From: Monocercomonoides exilis
Taxonomy: Eukaryota; Preaxostyla; Oxymonadida; Polymastigidae
Length of the DNA stretch: 64,000 bases
Reading direction: 5' to 3'
Assembly: GCA_001643675.2 (NCBI GenBank)
Contig: LSRY02000003.1
Location: 2,098,001 to 2,162,000 of the forward strand
Shown piece by piece: positions 55,545 through 64,000 of this stretch. The translations under genes and the position numbers were made by a program. Under the pieces are notes generated by a model that saw only the letters and a program-made list of their open reading frames with translations, was not told the DNA's origin and did no database searches. How positions within the stretch are numbered: position 1 is the first letter of the stretch; each line of letters opens with the position of its first letter.

Positions 55545-57679
55545 TCACAAAATTTGTGACAAACAGATTGTGGAAATCAATCTTGCCGTATTTTTCCAAA
55601 GGCAATTGAATTTCATTTTGCGATTTCCTCTCCATTCCCCTTAGAAACAAAAAATGGAGATATTTCTCAATTTCCATTCCTTTCCATTCCCTTCTTCCAT
55701 TCAGCTCACAAAATCATCAAAAAATATCAATCACTTCCTTTTCTTCATCTTTCCCTGTCTCTTCCATAAAACATTCTCCTCTCATAAAAGTTACCCCCTT
55801 TTCATATGAACATTTCTCAATTTCCCTCTTCTTTCCAGCTTTTGCCCTCTTTTCTTTCTTTTCAAAATCCATTTCTCCAATCACCAATCAGTCCTCTTTC
55901 ATCATCTCCAACCACTTCTCTATATATTTACTACATCATCTTCTCCAAATCTCGCATGTTCCTTCCCCACCCCTTTGTCTCAGAATTTCTTTCATTCAAA
56001 AACCCCTCTTGAAATATTAACATTCAAAAATATACTCAACCCCTACTCCCTGCCACAAAAATTAAACTTCCATCTCTTCTCTGCCCCATATCCCTCATGT
56101 GCCTGGTGTTGATGAGATAGACATCAAATACTGTTTTGGGTGGTTGAGAATATTATTAAAGGAGAGGATCATGAGAAAAACAAAAAAAACACATCCTGAC
56201 AGCCACCACGATGTGTACGGGCTGAAAAGACCCACCAGTGAGATATATGAAATGTTATGTGGAGAAGGATGAAACGTTGCATTCAACCATTCTGAGACTG
56301 AAATGAAGAGATTGATTTTTTGAATGATGTTGGCTGTGGAAATGAGGCTGTTTGAAAAAAAACAGTCGAAGCGCAGTTTGGTCTTTATTTATTTTTCTTT
56401 ATATGAATATTAACCTATTGACTGTTTTTGTGTTTCTTTCAGGGCAGGAGATGGAAAAGAATGAAAATGAATGAAATGTTTATATTTCGTTGTGCAGGGT
56501 GACCACCGAGTTGGGAGAGCGAATTCATATGGAAAGTGCCCAGGATGAAGGGATTGGGAAGGAAATTGGAGATGATATTTTCAGACGAAAAACAATGATG
56601 TTTTTCAATGATGAAAATGGAATTTGAGCAGAATACATGAATTTCACATTTTTCAGAAGAGCTAGAAATCGATGCATTTGATGGAGAAACAACTGATGGA
56701 AAGGATGATTTGCGAATCAGATGATGGAACACTTGAAAACGGAAGGAATTATGAATTTTTATTGGAGGGAAACAGTTGCCAATAGGATAACATAGAGTTA
56801 TTGACTTTAAAATATGTTTAGAAGGTTTGTTGTTGTTATTTATTTGAAGTAATTATTATTATTATTTTTAAGAATGCTGAAAGGATGAGGGATTAGATCG
56901 CTTTGAAGAAGAAAAAGAAGAAAAGTTGGGAAGGAAGAATAAAGAAGGACAGATGAAATGCGAGATATTTCGAAGATGCTTGGCATTGGGCTTTGACAAA
57001 GAATTATGTTTGAGGAAAGATGATTTTTTGTGAAAGAAGGGAAGTGAAAGAAGAAGAGATGGGATGAAAAAGGGATCGCTCAATATTTCATATTTTTAGA
57101 TGGAAAGAGAGAAAGAATCAAATTGAAATTGTTACGAATTCAAAGGATATTATTTGCCAGAAGAAGACAAAATCCTGAAGAAGAGAATTTCAATGAATTT
57201 CTCCGTTGATATTTATTGGTTCTCATCTTCTCGATTTTCAACAATTAAACATTTCATGTCATTTATTCATTATCATCATCTTCTTCTTCTTCAAATATAT
57301 CATCGACATTTCACACAGCATCTCCTTCTTTATCATCATTCACATCATCTGATTGGATTTCTTCACATTTGATATCTGCATCAGAGATTAAGAGAGAAAT
57401 GAAAAGGAAACAGAGAAATTGTACAACCGAAGGAAAAAAATAAAAAATAAAAAATAGAAGAGGAAAGAGAAAGAAATTGTTAATCTCGGATTCATTCAAG
57501 ATGGAAATGAGATTGAGAGGGTTGAAGATATTTTTGGGTTTAAGAGAGAAGATGTTTCGAAGAGGAGATTCGAGTTGAATGTTGGATTTTGGAAGAAAAG
57601 AATTTGGATGAACGGAGGGTAATTTTGAGAAGTGATATAACAAACAAGGGTGAATGACAAGATTCAGGAAAAAAAACTA
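55545..57679 (-). repeat. A-type 3' flank module (copy 3, downstream of K)
   Basis: Inverted paralogue of 1096-3235. Non-coding as far as can be seen. Confidence 0.6.
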
Positions 57680-59662
57680 TCAAATTTGAGAGAAAAGAAA
57701 GAATGCAAGGAGAGGAGAAAATAGAGAAAGCAAAAATAAGAGACGAAAGTTAGAAAGACATTTCATTGGAGAATTTTGAAGGAAAAGCAAGAACCTGCCA
57801 ACATACTCAGCGTTTTCAACTGTTCCTGCATCCCATACTCTATTTGATTCTGTTGTTGAGCCACAATTTTCAAACGGAGATTGTGTGATGGCATTACCAC
57901 TGAAGAACACGTCATTTCCTCTTCCATTTGTGGCAGTGTTTCCATCGAAGAAACAGAATGTGATGAATTTTACTCCACTCATCCAAGTGAAGGTGTTTGT
58001 GCAACACAGCGCAGCTCCTCCGCGTGAAGATGATGCACTTGTCAATTTATTATTTATGAATTGGCAATCATTAACAAAAAATTGACTTGGTTTATTTTGT
58101 GGAGGATTATTGAATGTGAGAGAGCCAGTTGAATCGTTGCCAGAATTTGCGATGCACTTGCAGTTTGTGAACAAGAATTGAGCATTTGATGGCATTCCAC
58201 CAACCCCAAAATACCAGCCAGTTCCACACCAGCCAGATATTGAACAACTTTCCACTGTGTTTTCTGAGAATGAATAAACAGAATTTGATTGTGACCCACC
58301 AATACAATTTGCTCCTCCATGAGCAGCTGAACAATTTGTGAAATTGGATTTTGTGATATCAATTTTTAACAAATTTCCGCAGAACAATGCTCCAGCATGA
58401 TCACCGGTTGAACAGTTATTGAATGAACAAGAAGTGATTGTGAGATTTGCGTTTGTGCAAACAACATAAAGTGCACCTCCATAGTTATTTCCACCAGTTG
58501 AATCTTTCCATTCGCACCACTCGAAGCGATGGCTACTTGCATCGAATGAAGTCAATCTACCAGGTTTCGCTCTTTGAGATTCTGATCCAATATATTCAAC
58601 AGGAGCATTTGGTGAAGATCGAGTTTGATGAAGAAAAGAAGCATTGAAGGCAGAGAGAGAAGTGGATGGGCTGTTGAAGTTGGGGAGAATGGCACCATCG
58701 ATGGGGTTGTGGGTGTGGATGAAGATGGTTGAGTGGATGGAGAGAGATGAGTGAAGAGAGAATGAGGGAATTGAATTGGTGTTGGTGTTGGTGGAAGAGG
58801 AAGAAGAGGAAGAGGTGGTTGAGATGAATGAATTGAGTGAGTGTGAAGGAAGGAATGGAAGTGGTGGAGGGGATTGGGGAGAGGAGATGTTGGAGAAGAG
58901 GGTGTTTGAGAGATGGAGATTGAGATGGATTTGGAGGTGGGGATGGGATTGGTGATAGATATGGAAAGGGGAAGGGGAAGAGGAAATGGAAGGGGAAAGG
59001 GAAGGGGAAGGAGAAGAAAAAGAATATGATGAGGATGAGGATGAGGAAGATGAAGGAGAAGGGGAAAGGGATGGAGAAGGAGAAGGGGAAGGGGAAGAGA
59101 GGGAAGAAGGAGAAAAAAGGAAGGGCTGGATGAGGGGGATGAAGGAGGAGAAAGAGGAGTGGGAGACGGAGAAGGAGGCAGGAATTGGAGAGTGGGCATT
59201 ATGGAGGAGATTGTTTGGGGTGGAGAAGAGGGGGAAGGAGAAGATGGCAGGTTGGCGGGTGGTGAGGGAGAAGTTTGTGAGGGCGAGGGAGGCATGGGCA
59301 GAGAGGAAGAGGGGGCATTGGTGGTGGTGGTGGTGGTGGTTGTTGAGTGAAGGCGGGTGGATGGTGCAAGTGGAGGAGGAGATGGATGCAGCGGAGTGGT
59401 GTTGGGCAGTGAGGAGTGGACAGCCACTGAGAGGGATGAGGTTGAGATGGGTCACACACAAGGAGGTGTTGATGAGGGCGAGGCTTGTCTGAGCACCACA
59501 GATGTGATTTCCCGATGCATGTTCCACCTTGTCTGGGCGAGCGCCTCTGATGATGCTGTTTGCGATGTCTTCTCCATGAACGAGATTTATGGTGAGGAAT
59601 GCGACGAGTATTTGAGCTGATACTGTGATCCTAATCATTTTCAAACTGCAGTGCAATTTCAT
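57680..59662 (-). CDS. Gene K: secreted beta-helix surface protein with complete N-terminus
   Basis: ATG 59662 (or 59638) begins a basic/hydrophobic signal peptide ending around LVHGE; this is the only copy with one. An N-terminal domain with Cys and short helix-like strands (ASGNHICGAQTSLALIN, then LNLIPLSGCPLLTA) follows, a His/Pro/Ser-rich linker of about 190 residues, then the family core from HTHNPIDGAILPNFNSP (about residue 330): GGALYVVC, AGALFCGNLLKIDI, HGGANCIGGSQSNSV, GWCGTGWYFGVGG, GGAALCCTNTFTWMSG, GRGNDVFFSGNAI. At EYVG it switches to the A-type hydrophobic tail and stops at TGA. About 660 aa. Predicted to be exported, and possibly membrane- or lipid-anchored by the C-terminal hydrophobic segment (inference). 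The best candidate for an expressed copy. Confidence 0.8.
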   Translation of the reverse strand: MKLHCSLKMIRITVSAQILVAFLTINLVHGEDIANSIIRGARPDKVEHASGNHICGAQTSLALINTSLCVTHLNLIPLSGCPLLTAQHHSAASISSSTCTIHPPSLNNHHHHHHQCPLFLSAHASLALTNFSLTTRQPAIFSFPLFSTPNNLLHNAHSPIPASFSVSHSSFSSFIPLIQPFLFSPSSLSSPSPSPSPSLSPSPSSSSSSSSSYSFSSPSPSLSPSISSSPSPFHIYHQSHPHLQIHLNLHLSNTLFSNISSPQSPPPLPFLPSHSLNSFISTTSSSSSSSTNTNTNSIPSFSLHSSLSIHSTIFIHTHNPIDGAILPNFNSPSTSLSAFNASFLHQTRSSPNAPVEYIGSESQRAKPGRLTSFDASSHRFEWCEWKDSTGGNNYGGALYVVCTNANLTITSCSFNNCSTGDHAGALFCGNLLKIDITKSNFTNCSAAHGGANCIGGSQSNSVYSFSENTVESCSISGWCGTGWYFGVGGMPSNAQFLFTNCKCIANSGNDSTGSLTFNNPPQNKPSQFFVNDCQFINNKLTSASSSRGGAALCCTNTFTWMSGVKFITFCFFDGNTATNGRGNDVFFSGNAITQSPFENCGSTTESNRVWDAGTVENAEYVGRFLLFLQNSPMKCLSNFRLLFLLSLFSPLLAFFLFSQI

Positions 59663-60080
59663 ATCTCCTCGCAAATAACCATAATTCTTTATGGTTTTAT
59701 TTCTTTTGAAGCATTTTGAATGTTTTCAAGCAACAATTTAATTCACAATAATTTCAATAAGCAGAATTAGATGGATGATAAAATCATGATTTTTCATTTT
59801 AATTAAATAATTTTTTTGAGAAGTGAGGTGTTAATTCATTGTTCAAAAACAGCTTGAAAATCGATATTCTTCATTTTCGCATTTCAAACATTTTTGAAGT
59901 CGAAGAAGCAGTTATTTCAACAGAGTTAATTGGATCTGAAAAAGTCAGAAAGATAATGTTTCAGTTAAAAATGTCTGTAATATCATCTTAGACTATTTTA
60001 TTTGACATTTGCCACACAGCCATTATTGTGATCGTTACGAGATAAAACTTCACAGTGACAAACGAGTTTATCAATAAAAG
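59663..60080. other. Spacer upstream of K
   Basis: About 420 bp of AT-rich DNA. K's promoter should be here, but no motif is recognisable. Nothing else seen. Confidence 0.3.
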
Positions 60081-60784
60081 TTGATAGAACGCAGTGAGAC
60101 AGGATTTGCTCCGAAATAATGAGTATTGGTCACGAATTATTGGCGGTTTAAGTGAGAACTTCGCCCTCCCAAATATGACGTGGAAAAAAGGGAGAGATGA
60201 AAATATTGACAATACCATGTTAAATAATAAAAAGAATATAATGAATTGTCCGAATCACTTCACCGCCAACTTCGCCTTATCGCTTTGGTCACGAAGACCA
60301 GAGGGCAGGGGACATAGCCCCTCGGAGCTGTCTCCTGCAGTCCGTGCAGGGATCTGGAGAGGCGAGTGTTCCAAAACGGAGCAGAAAGAAAAACCATACT
60401 CGCTTTCGCGAGGCGTGGAAAAGAAAACTGCGTGCCCTTTGCTCTGCCTCCCGCTCTTCTGCTGCAGTAACAGAGCAAGTTCGCTCGCCACACTCTGTAT
60501 GGACCAGTCTGACTCTTTTCTTTGCACTTTCTTACCATGAATAAAAGAAGTAAGGTTCTTCTTAACGGTCTCACTAGCTTTCCTGTTTGTAAATACAGGT
60601 TCTGGGTGCGCTTAATATCCCTGGACGGTTTCTCTTTTCCTATCTCCTCTGCTATCTCGCCACTTTTTCCTCGTCCTATACTTCACCATATGTTTCTCTC
60701 TCATCTCGCACCCAGCCGCTCTGAGTCTCTCCATCCGCGTTAGTATTATTTCGGAGCAAATCCTGTCTCACTGCGTTCTATCAA
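60081..60784. mobile_element. 704-bp non-autonomous TIR element
   Basis: Perfect 40-bp terminal inverted repeats (60081-60120 and 60745-60784, starting TTGATAGAACGCAGTGAGAC). The inner part of the repeat and the next 50 bp resemble the left end of TE1 (AATAATGAG, GGTTTAAG, AACTTCGCC in the same order), so it is a deletion derivative or cousin of the tyrosine-recombinase transposon. The interior (60250-60540) is GC-rich compared with the host. ORFs of 148 codons (+) and about 90-104 codons (-) overlap there; none is recognisable. It abuts TE2 without a gap. Confidence 0.75.
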
Positions 60785-61038
60785 TTCGCAATAGAGCGAA
60801 TATCCGAACGCAAGGAGCAGGTTTGCTCCTCAATAATGAGTTTTGAAATCCCTCATTCTCTTCTCTCCTCTGATCTTAAACCCTCATAACTAGCACCTTG
60901 TCGTGCGGCAAATGAACAGAGGGACTGCGGATGAAGGTGCGACCCCTGTCTCTGCTTCCTCCCTTTCTTGGGGTGTTTTCGGGGTTTCATTGATCGGTTA
61001 CCGGATGTTTCTGTGATATTAACCATTTATCCTGCACT

Positions 61039-61650
61039 TTACTCTCCGCGTTTTTTCCGATCAGTTTCCAGCTTCTTCTGCAAAGCAGTTTGTCTGCCCT
61101 CCGTCTTCTCCATAATGCTGTGGGGAATTATGGGGGATATCTCTTCACCTTTTAGAAGTTGTGCTAAATGGCTCTCATGCTGCGACCTCTTCTCTCGAAT
61201 TGACCCTCGTCTCTTCGATCTCTTTCTCTTGCTCATATCCACTTCTCCCTCAGCTTGTGATGTTTCTTCTGTGTTCTCCTTTGTTCCTGATTCTGTATTC
61301 TCATTTGAGATCTCTTTTCCTTTGCTGTCCTTCTCCGACTTTTCGCCCTTTTCAGCAAGGGGTACTGGGCCTCCGATTGTCTCCAGGATCCATCTCGTGT
61401 CCTGAACTGGTAGCACGGTGTAATACTCCTGGGCTACTCTAGAGCCTGGCGCCCATCTCGCGTTCGCATTAGTTGCTTTCCAATCTGCCGCTTGTTGTCT
61501 TGCCAAATGTGTTATCACAGCGTGTCTTATCGAGTACGCGGTAAATGTGTAGGGCATTCCGTTCTCTCTCAAGACAGCCACTAATTCTTCTTTAATCCTC
61601 TGCAAGTTTGCAGGTTGCCTCTCCCTGATATCGAACCACACATGTTCGTC
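61039..61650 (-). CDS. TE2 tyrosine recombinase, C-terminal catalytic part
   Basis: Directly follows, in the same frame, a TGA at 61651-61653 that ends the preceding ORF. Contains the second catalytic box AYSIRHAVITHLARQQ (Arg, with Tyr in place of the usual His at the HxxR position) and the nucleophile region ARWAPGSRVAQEYYTVL (Trp at the His/Trp site, then the Tyr). The remaining 110 residues are Lys/Glu-rich and basic (SKRKRSKRRG), a likely DNA-binding or nuclear-targeting tail. In known recombinases both boxes belong to one protein, so this half is inactive alone. Confidence 0.65.
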   Translation of the reverse strand, partial: DEHVWFDIRERQPANLQRIKEELVAVLRENGMPYTFTAYSIRHAVITHLARQQAADWKATNANARWAPGSRVAQEYYTVLPVQDTRWILETIGGPVPLAEKGEKSEKDSKGKEISNENTESGTKENTEETSQAEGEVDMSKRKRSKRRGSIREKRSQHESHLAQLLKGEEISPIIPHSIMEKTEGRQTALQKKLETDRKKRGE

Positions 61651-62640
61651 TCAAAAGGTTATCTTTGTATAACCCATCCAACGTTGGAGCGCTACCACAG
61701 CATCGATGCGTGGATTTGGATGCTTATTTATAATAACCTTTACCGTCTCTCCCCCTGATGTATTTGTTTGTACTTGCATCTGGACTAACTCGTCTTTAAA
61801 TATCGTTGAAACACTTCTCATCCTCTCCAGCTCTGCTGGTCTTAACGCACCAAATATCATAGTTAAAATGAGAGCCCTCCTTTGGAGGGTCTGCGGGTCT
61901 TTCATATCGTGAGTGGCTTCAGCCCATTTCGTGATGATTGTCAAGTCCCACATCGATTTGTATCGATTGCCTCTTCTTGGTTTCTCCCCAACATAGGTTT
62001 TTAGAAATATTTCAATGTCTTTCACATCAATCTTAGTCTCTCTGAATAGATTAATAGAATCTAGTACTTTTCGAACTGTCTGATTAATCACTCCACTGGA
62101 CAGGTCAGTATTCGAGAGTGTTTCGATGAACTCTGCCATAATCCATTTTACATCTTTTGTTGTGAGAGGGTCAGTGTCATCCATACTCTCTCTATCTAGA
62201 AATTGCTTGAATCTTCGCAGCGCTCTCCACGTATCTCTTTCGCTCTTTTGATTTCTAAGTATTGCTGCTGCTATCTCTTTTGCTCCAACGTGTTCTCCCC
62301 ATGTTAAGAAGAGGTCTCTCCCCTGAATATTCTCTTCTCCAGTATAACGCTTATAACCTCTCCTGGGGGTAATTTCCAGCCTTCCTTCCTTATCTTCGCT
62401 CCCGGTATCATGCACTCCTGAAAAGTCCCCAGGGTCTTTATCGAATGCCCAGGCTGCAGTAGCGGGGTCCAGGTCTGCCCCCGCCAGGCTGGTAGAATCA
62501 GAATCGTCAGATCCCTCTGAGCTTCGTTCATCTTCTCTTTCATCACTCGTCCAATGTTTCTCAGGAACGTGTGGACTAGCGCTATGTCGTCTTCTGGTGT
62601 TCCTCTCTCTTTCTTCCTTCTCACGGAGGATAGTCTCCAA
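61651..62640 (-). CDS. TE2 tyrosine recombinase, N-terminal and first catalytic part
   Basis: About 329 codons. An acidic, Ser-rich lead (SSEGSDDSDSTSLAGADLDP) precedes a core-binding-like region (RNQKSERDTWRALRRFKQFL, LNSINLFRETKID-type helices) and then the catalytic Arg box MIFGALRPAELERM. It ends GYTKITF-TGA, where the fold should continue directly into DEHVWFD of the next ORF. There is no clear ATG; the first codons (from TTG 62640) overlap another conserved frame. TE1 has TAA at the equivalent codon. Family (phage-integrase/tyrosine recombinase type) by motif; subgroup not assignable. Confidence 0.7.
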   Translation of the reverse strand: METILREKEERERNTRRRHSASPHVPEKHWTSDEREDERSSEGSDDSDSTSLAGADLDPATAAWAFDKDPGDFSGVHDTGSEDKEGRLEITPRRGYKRYTGEENIQGRDLFLTWGEHVGAKEIAAAILRNQKSERDTWRALRRFKQFLDRESMDDTDPLTTKDVKWIMAEFIETLSNTDLSSGVINQTVRKVLDSINLFRETKIDVKDIEIFLKTYVGEKPRRGNRYKSMWDLTIITKWAEATHDMKDPQTLQRRALILTMIFGALRPAELERMRSVSTIFKDELVQMQVQTNTSGGETVKVIINKHPNPRIDAVVALQRWMGYTKITF

Positions 62641-62756
62641 GTACTTCCGCAGAGCACCGGCACAATCTGTTCTAAAATTGTATCTAGTATTCTCGGTGCG
62701 ATTGTCTGAAATATCTCTGCGACTTTCTCCCCCCTCAGTGCATAGTCCGGTTTTTT
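62304..62756 (-). CDS. TE2 conserved frame upstream of and overlapping the recombinase
   Basis: Opens after a TAG at 62757-62759 and reads ALRGEKVAEIFQTIAPRILD, then LCGSTWRLSSVRRKKE and VHTFLRNIG. The same frame is kept in TE1 with many third-position differences, so it is or was coding up to about FLRNIG. Beyond that the conserved frame is the recombinase one, implying a frameshift, splice or two overlapping genes. Confidence 0.45.
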   Translation of the reverse strand, partial: KKPDYALRGEKVAEIFQTIAPRILDTILEQIVPVLCGSTWRLSSVRRKKERGTPEDDIALVHTFLRNIGRVMKEKMNEAQRDLTILILPAWRGQTWTPLLQPGHSIKTLGTFQECMIPGAKIRKEGWKLPPGEVISVILEKRIFRGETSS

Positions 62757-62835
62757 CTAAGTCCGGCTGAGTGCGTCTATCAGCATTTTAGCTGAGAAAT
62801 GCAGAATCTTCTTCAATTTTCATTACGCTGCACTA

Positions 62836-62988
62836 TGCGGCTTCCTTATGTATCCTCCTCTCGCGGTCTACCGTGATCTCCTGCTCAATATTCTCCTCGC
62901 GATTCTTTGCGGATTTCACTTCTTCAGTCTTCTCGAAAAGTTTCGCGGTTACAATGTCTGCACCTATTTCGCAAAAGTGCACGATTTT
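62836..62988 (-). CDS. TE2 5' conserved charged segment
   Basis: Fifty-one codons between TAA 62989-62991 and TAG 62833-62835, reading HFCEIGADIVTAK and a Glu/Lys/Arg-rich stretch up to RRIHKEAA. Aligned with TE1 26381-26533, including both flanking stops. Coding in the past by substitution pattern; role unknown. Confidence 0.35.
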
Positions 62989-63319
62989 TTATCGTATTAT
63001 CGATTTACAACTTCTCTCAATCTCTTTCTCCATCATTTTCTCGTAGTAAACTCAGCTTTCTCTTCATTCAAATTCTTTCTATTAAAAACAATTTGTCACT
63101 CCTCGATTATCTCGCGACAATCCACAAATTTCTTTTTTCTCTCAGTCCAGTAATATTTAGCGGTTTCCCTTATGTGATAATTTCTCTTATAATGAAACGT
63201 ATCATTTCGAATTATAAATTGATGATATTTCACTTATTCAGTTTTAATATTGTGTCGTGACACAGCTTGTCTATATTTCCTTAGCAAAAGTCAATCTATT
63301 TACTGAGTATTCTATCTCT

Positions 63320-64000
63320 ATCGTCTTCTCGCTGCGAAACGCTGTTCTCTGCTCTATCTCTTCTCATAGTCTCGGTATTGAACGCGGTTACTCACTCGTC
63401 TCTTAGTCTCGCGGAAAAGCATGTCTTTCTATTCTCTCTCTTTTCTCATGATCTCGAGCTCGAACTCGGTTTGATTCTTTGTAACTCTCTCCCGAATATG
63501 CACAGCTTCATTTCAAATAATTATCTTGTAACTGCAATGAAATTATCCTTTTATTAAAACATTGCTGTAATATATGTATCGATTATTACAAATATCCTTG
63601 CATAATATAAATATAAATATTTCGTCACTGTATTTATATGTATCTCGCGTAACTGCTCAGCTCTTTTCACAATAAATCTTCTTTTCATATCAAGCAGATT
63701 CTCTATTTATCCCTCTCTCGCTTCAATTCTCTGCACCTCTTTTATTTAATCAAATCATGATCTCGCGGTAAAGTGCGGCTCTCTCTTCTCTTTCTGTCTC
63801 GCGGCAAAGCGCGGCTCTCTTTTTTTTCTATTCAATTTTAGTCTTACGATTAATCACGATTATGTTCATTGTATTTATTTCGATACAATGATTTGTCTCA
63901 TTTTAATTATATATATTCAAACTGTAATCAAATTATTATTGCTATATAATCACTTCTGAATTAATTCACATCTCGCGGCTATGCGCGGATCTTCTTCCTT
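63320..64000 (-). repeat. CGCG-rich repeat motifs in the TE2 5' region
   Basis: A motif reading CCGCGC-TTTG-CCGCGAGA on the minus strand, or close variants, recurs near 63760-63775, 63795-63815 and 63973-63990. Related CTCGCG half-motifs occur at about 62868, 63103, 63331 and 63405 and in the TE1 left part (26025, 26250, 26440-26510). They stand out against AT-rich DNA. Possibly recombinase or regulatory binding sites. Confidence 0.4.

Larger units (their letters stand above)
60785..64000 (-). mobile_element. Tyrosine-recombinase transposon, second copy (TE2), cut by window edge
   Basis: Starts with the same terminal sequence as TE1 (AACGCAAGGAGCAGGTTTGC at about 60809-60828), followed by the TE1 right-end subterminal sequence, then C-terminal, catalytic and N-terminal recombinase frames on the minus strand, and an upstream region homologous to TE1 as far as about 63340. 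From there to the edge it holds CGCG-type repeats without TE1 homology. The other end is outside the window. Confidence 0.75.

Noticed and set aside
1-59674. Bacterial (chlamydial) Pmp autotransporters as the source of the GGA/FxxN repeats
   Set aside because: Low gene density, long AT-rich spacers, homopolymers and the transposon types do not fit bacterial DNA, and no autotransporter barrel domain is present.
60094-60574. Overlapping 90-148-codon ORFs inside the 704-bp TIR element as a transposase
   Set aside because: No DDE or tyrosine-recombinase motif is visible, the frames on both strands overlap completely, and none starts convincingly.
1-64000. rRNA, tRNA, CRISPR arrays, riboswitches or bacterial-type promoters
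   Set aside because: No cloverleaf, no regularly spaced short direct repeats and no conserved RNA sequence were recognisable by reading.

Overview
The window looks like nuclear DNA of an AT-rich eukaryotic microbe: long non-coding spacers, CTT/GAA simple-sequence tracts, TIR-bounded transposons, and a family of large Ser/Thr-, Cys- and Asn-rich surface-type proteins with GGAL(Y/F) and FxxN-like turns, the signature of right-handed parallel beta-helix (Pmp-like) proteins. Such families are prominent in metamonads (oxymonads, parabasalids). That placement is inference; no rRNA, tRNA or housekeeping gene is present to confirm it.

Layout. Eleven copies of one beta-helix gene family fill 1-59.7 kb: A(+), B(-), C(-), D(+), E(-), F(+), G(-), H(+), I(-), J(+), K(-). 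From C to K the strand alternates perfectly, giving head-to-head and tail-to-tail pairs and therefore nested inverted repeats. Only E (21.9-24.2 kb, with a long C-terminal half) and K (57.7-59.7 kb, with a signal peptide and a long N-terminal half) have an in-frame ATG upstream of the shared core. F is the near-identical mirror of E with a 1-nt frame break. A is cut by the window edge. B, C, D, G, H, I and J carry an open core without a usable ATG and end at shared breakpoints, so they look like silent cassettes. Their cores are mosaics of blocks shared with different relatives, while their spacers stay far more alike than the coding parts.

The centre is a palindrome. Arms 18422-25544 and 28424-35544 are almost identical, and the 2.9-kb spacer is a decayed tyrosine-recombinase transposon whose terminal inverted repeats sit at the arm/spacer joints. 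Diverged homology around the same axis continues to about 11.0 kb and 40.6 kb once a 2.5-kb insertion on the left is allowed for. Further inverted pairs (A/B against K/J, C/D against J/I) lie outside it.

Accessory DNA: a 906-bp TA-flanked MITE (9214-10119) with an empty site at the paralogous locus; a foldback element (41009-41209); two single-copy guest segments (15.2-17.2 and 45.6-48.1 kb) with small unrecognised ORFs; and, from 60.1 kb to the right edge, a 704-bp TIR element abutting a second, better preserved copy of the tyrosine-recombinase transposon.

Working model (inference): a surface-protein locus that grows by inverted duplication and diversifies by segment exchange between silent cassettes and one or two expressible genes, comparable in layout to divergent variant-antigen gene pairs of other parasites or commensals.
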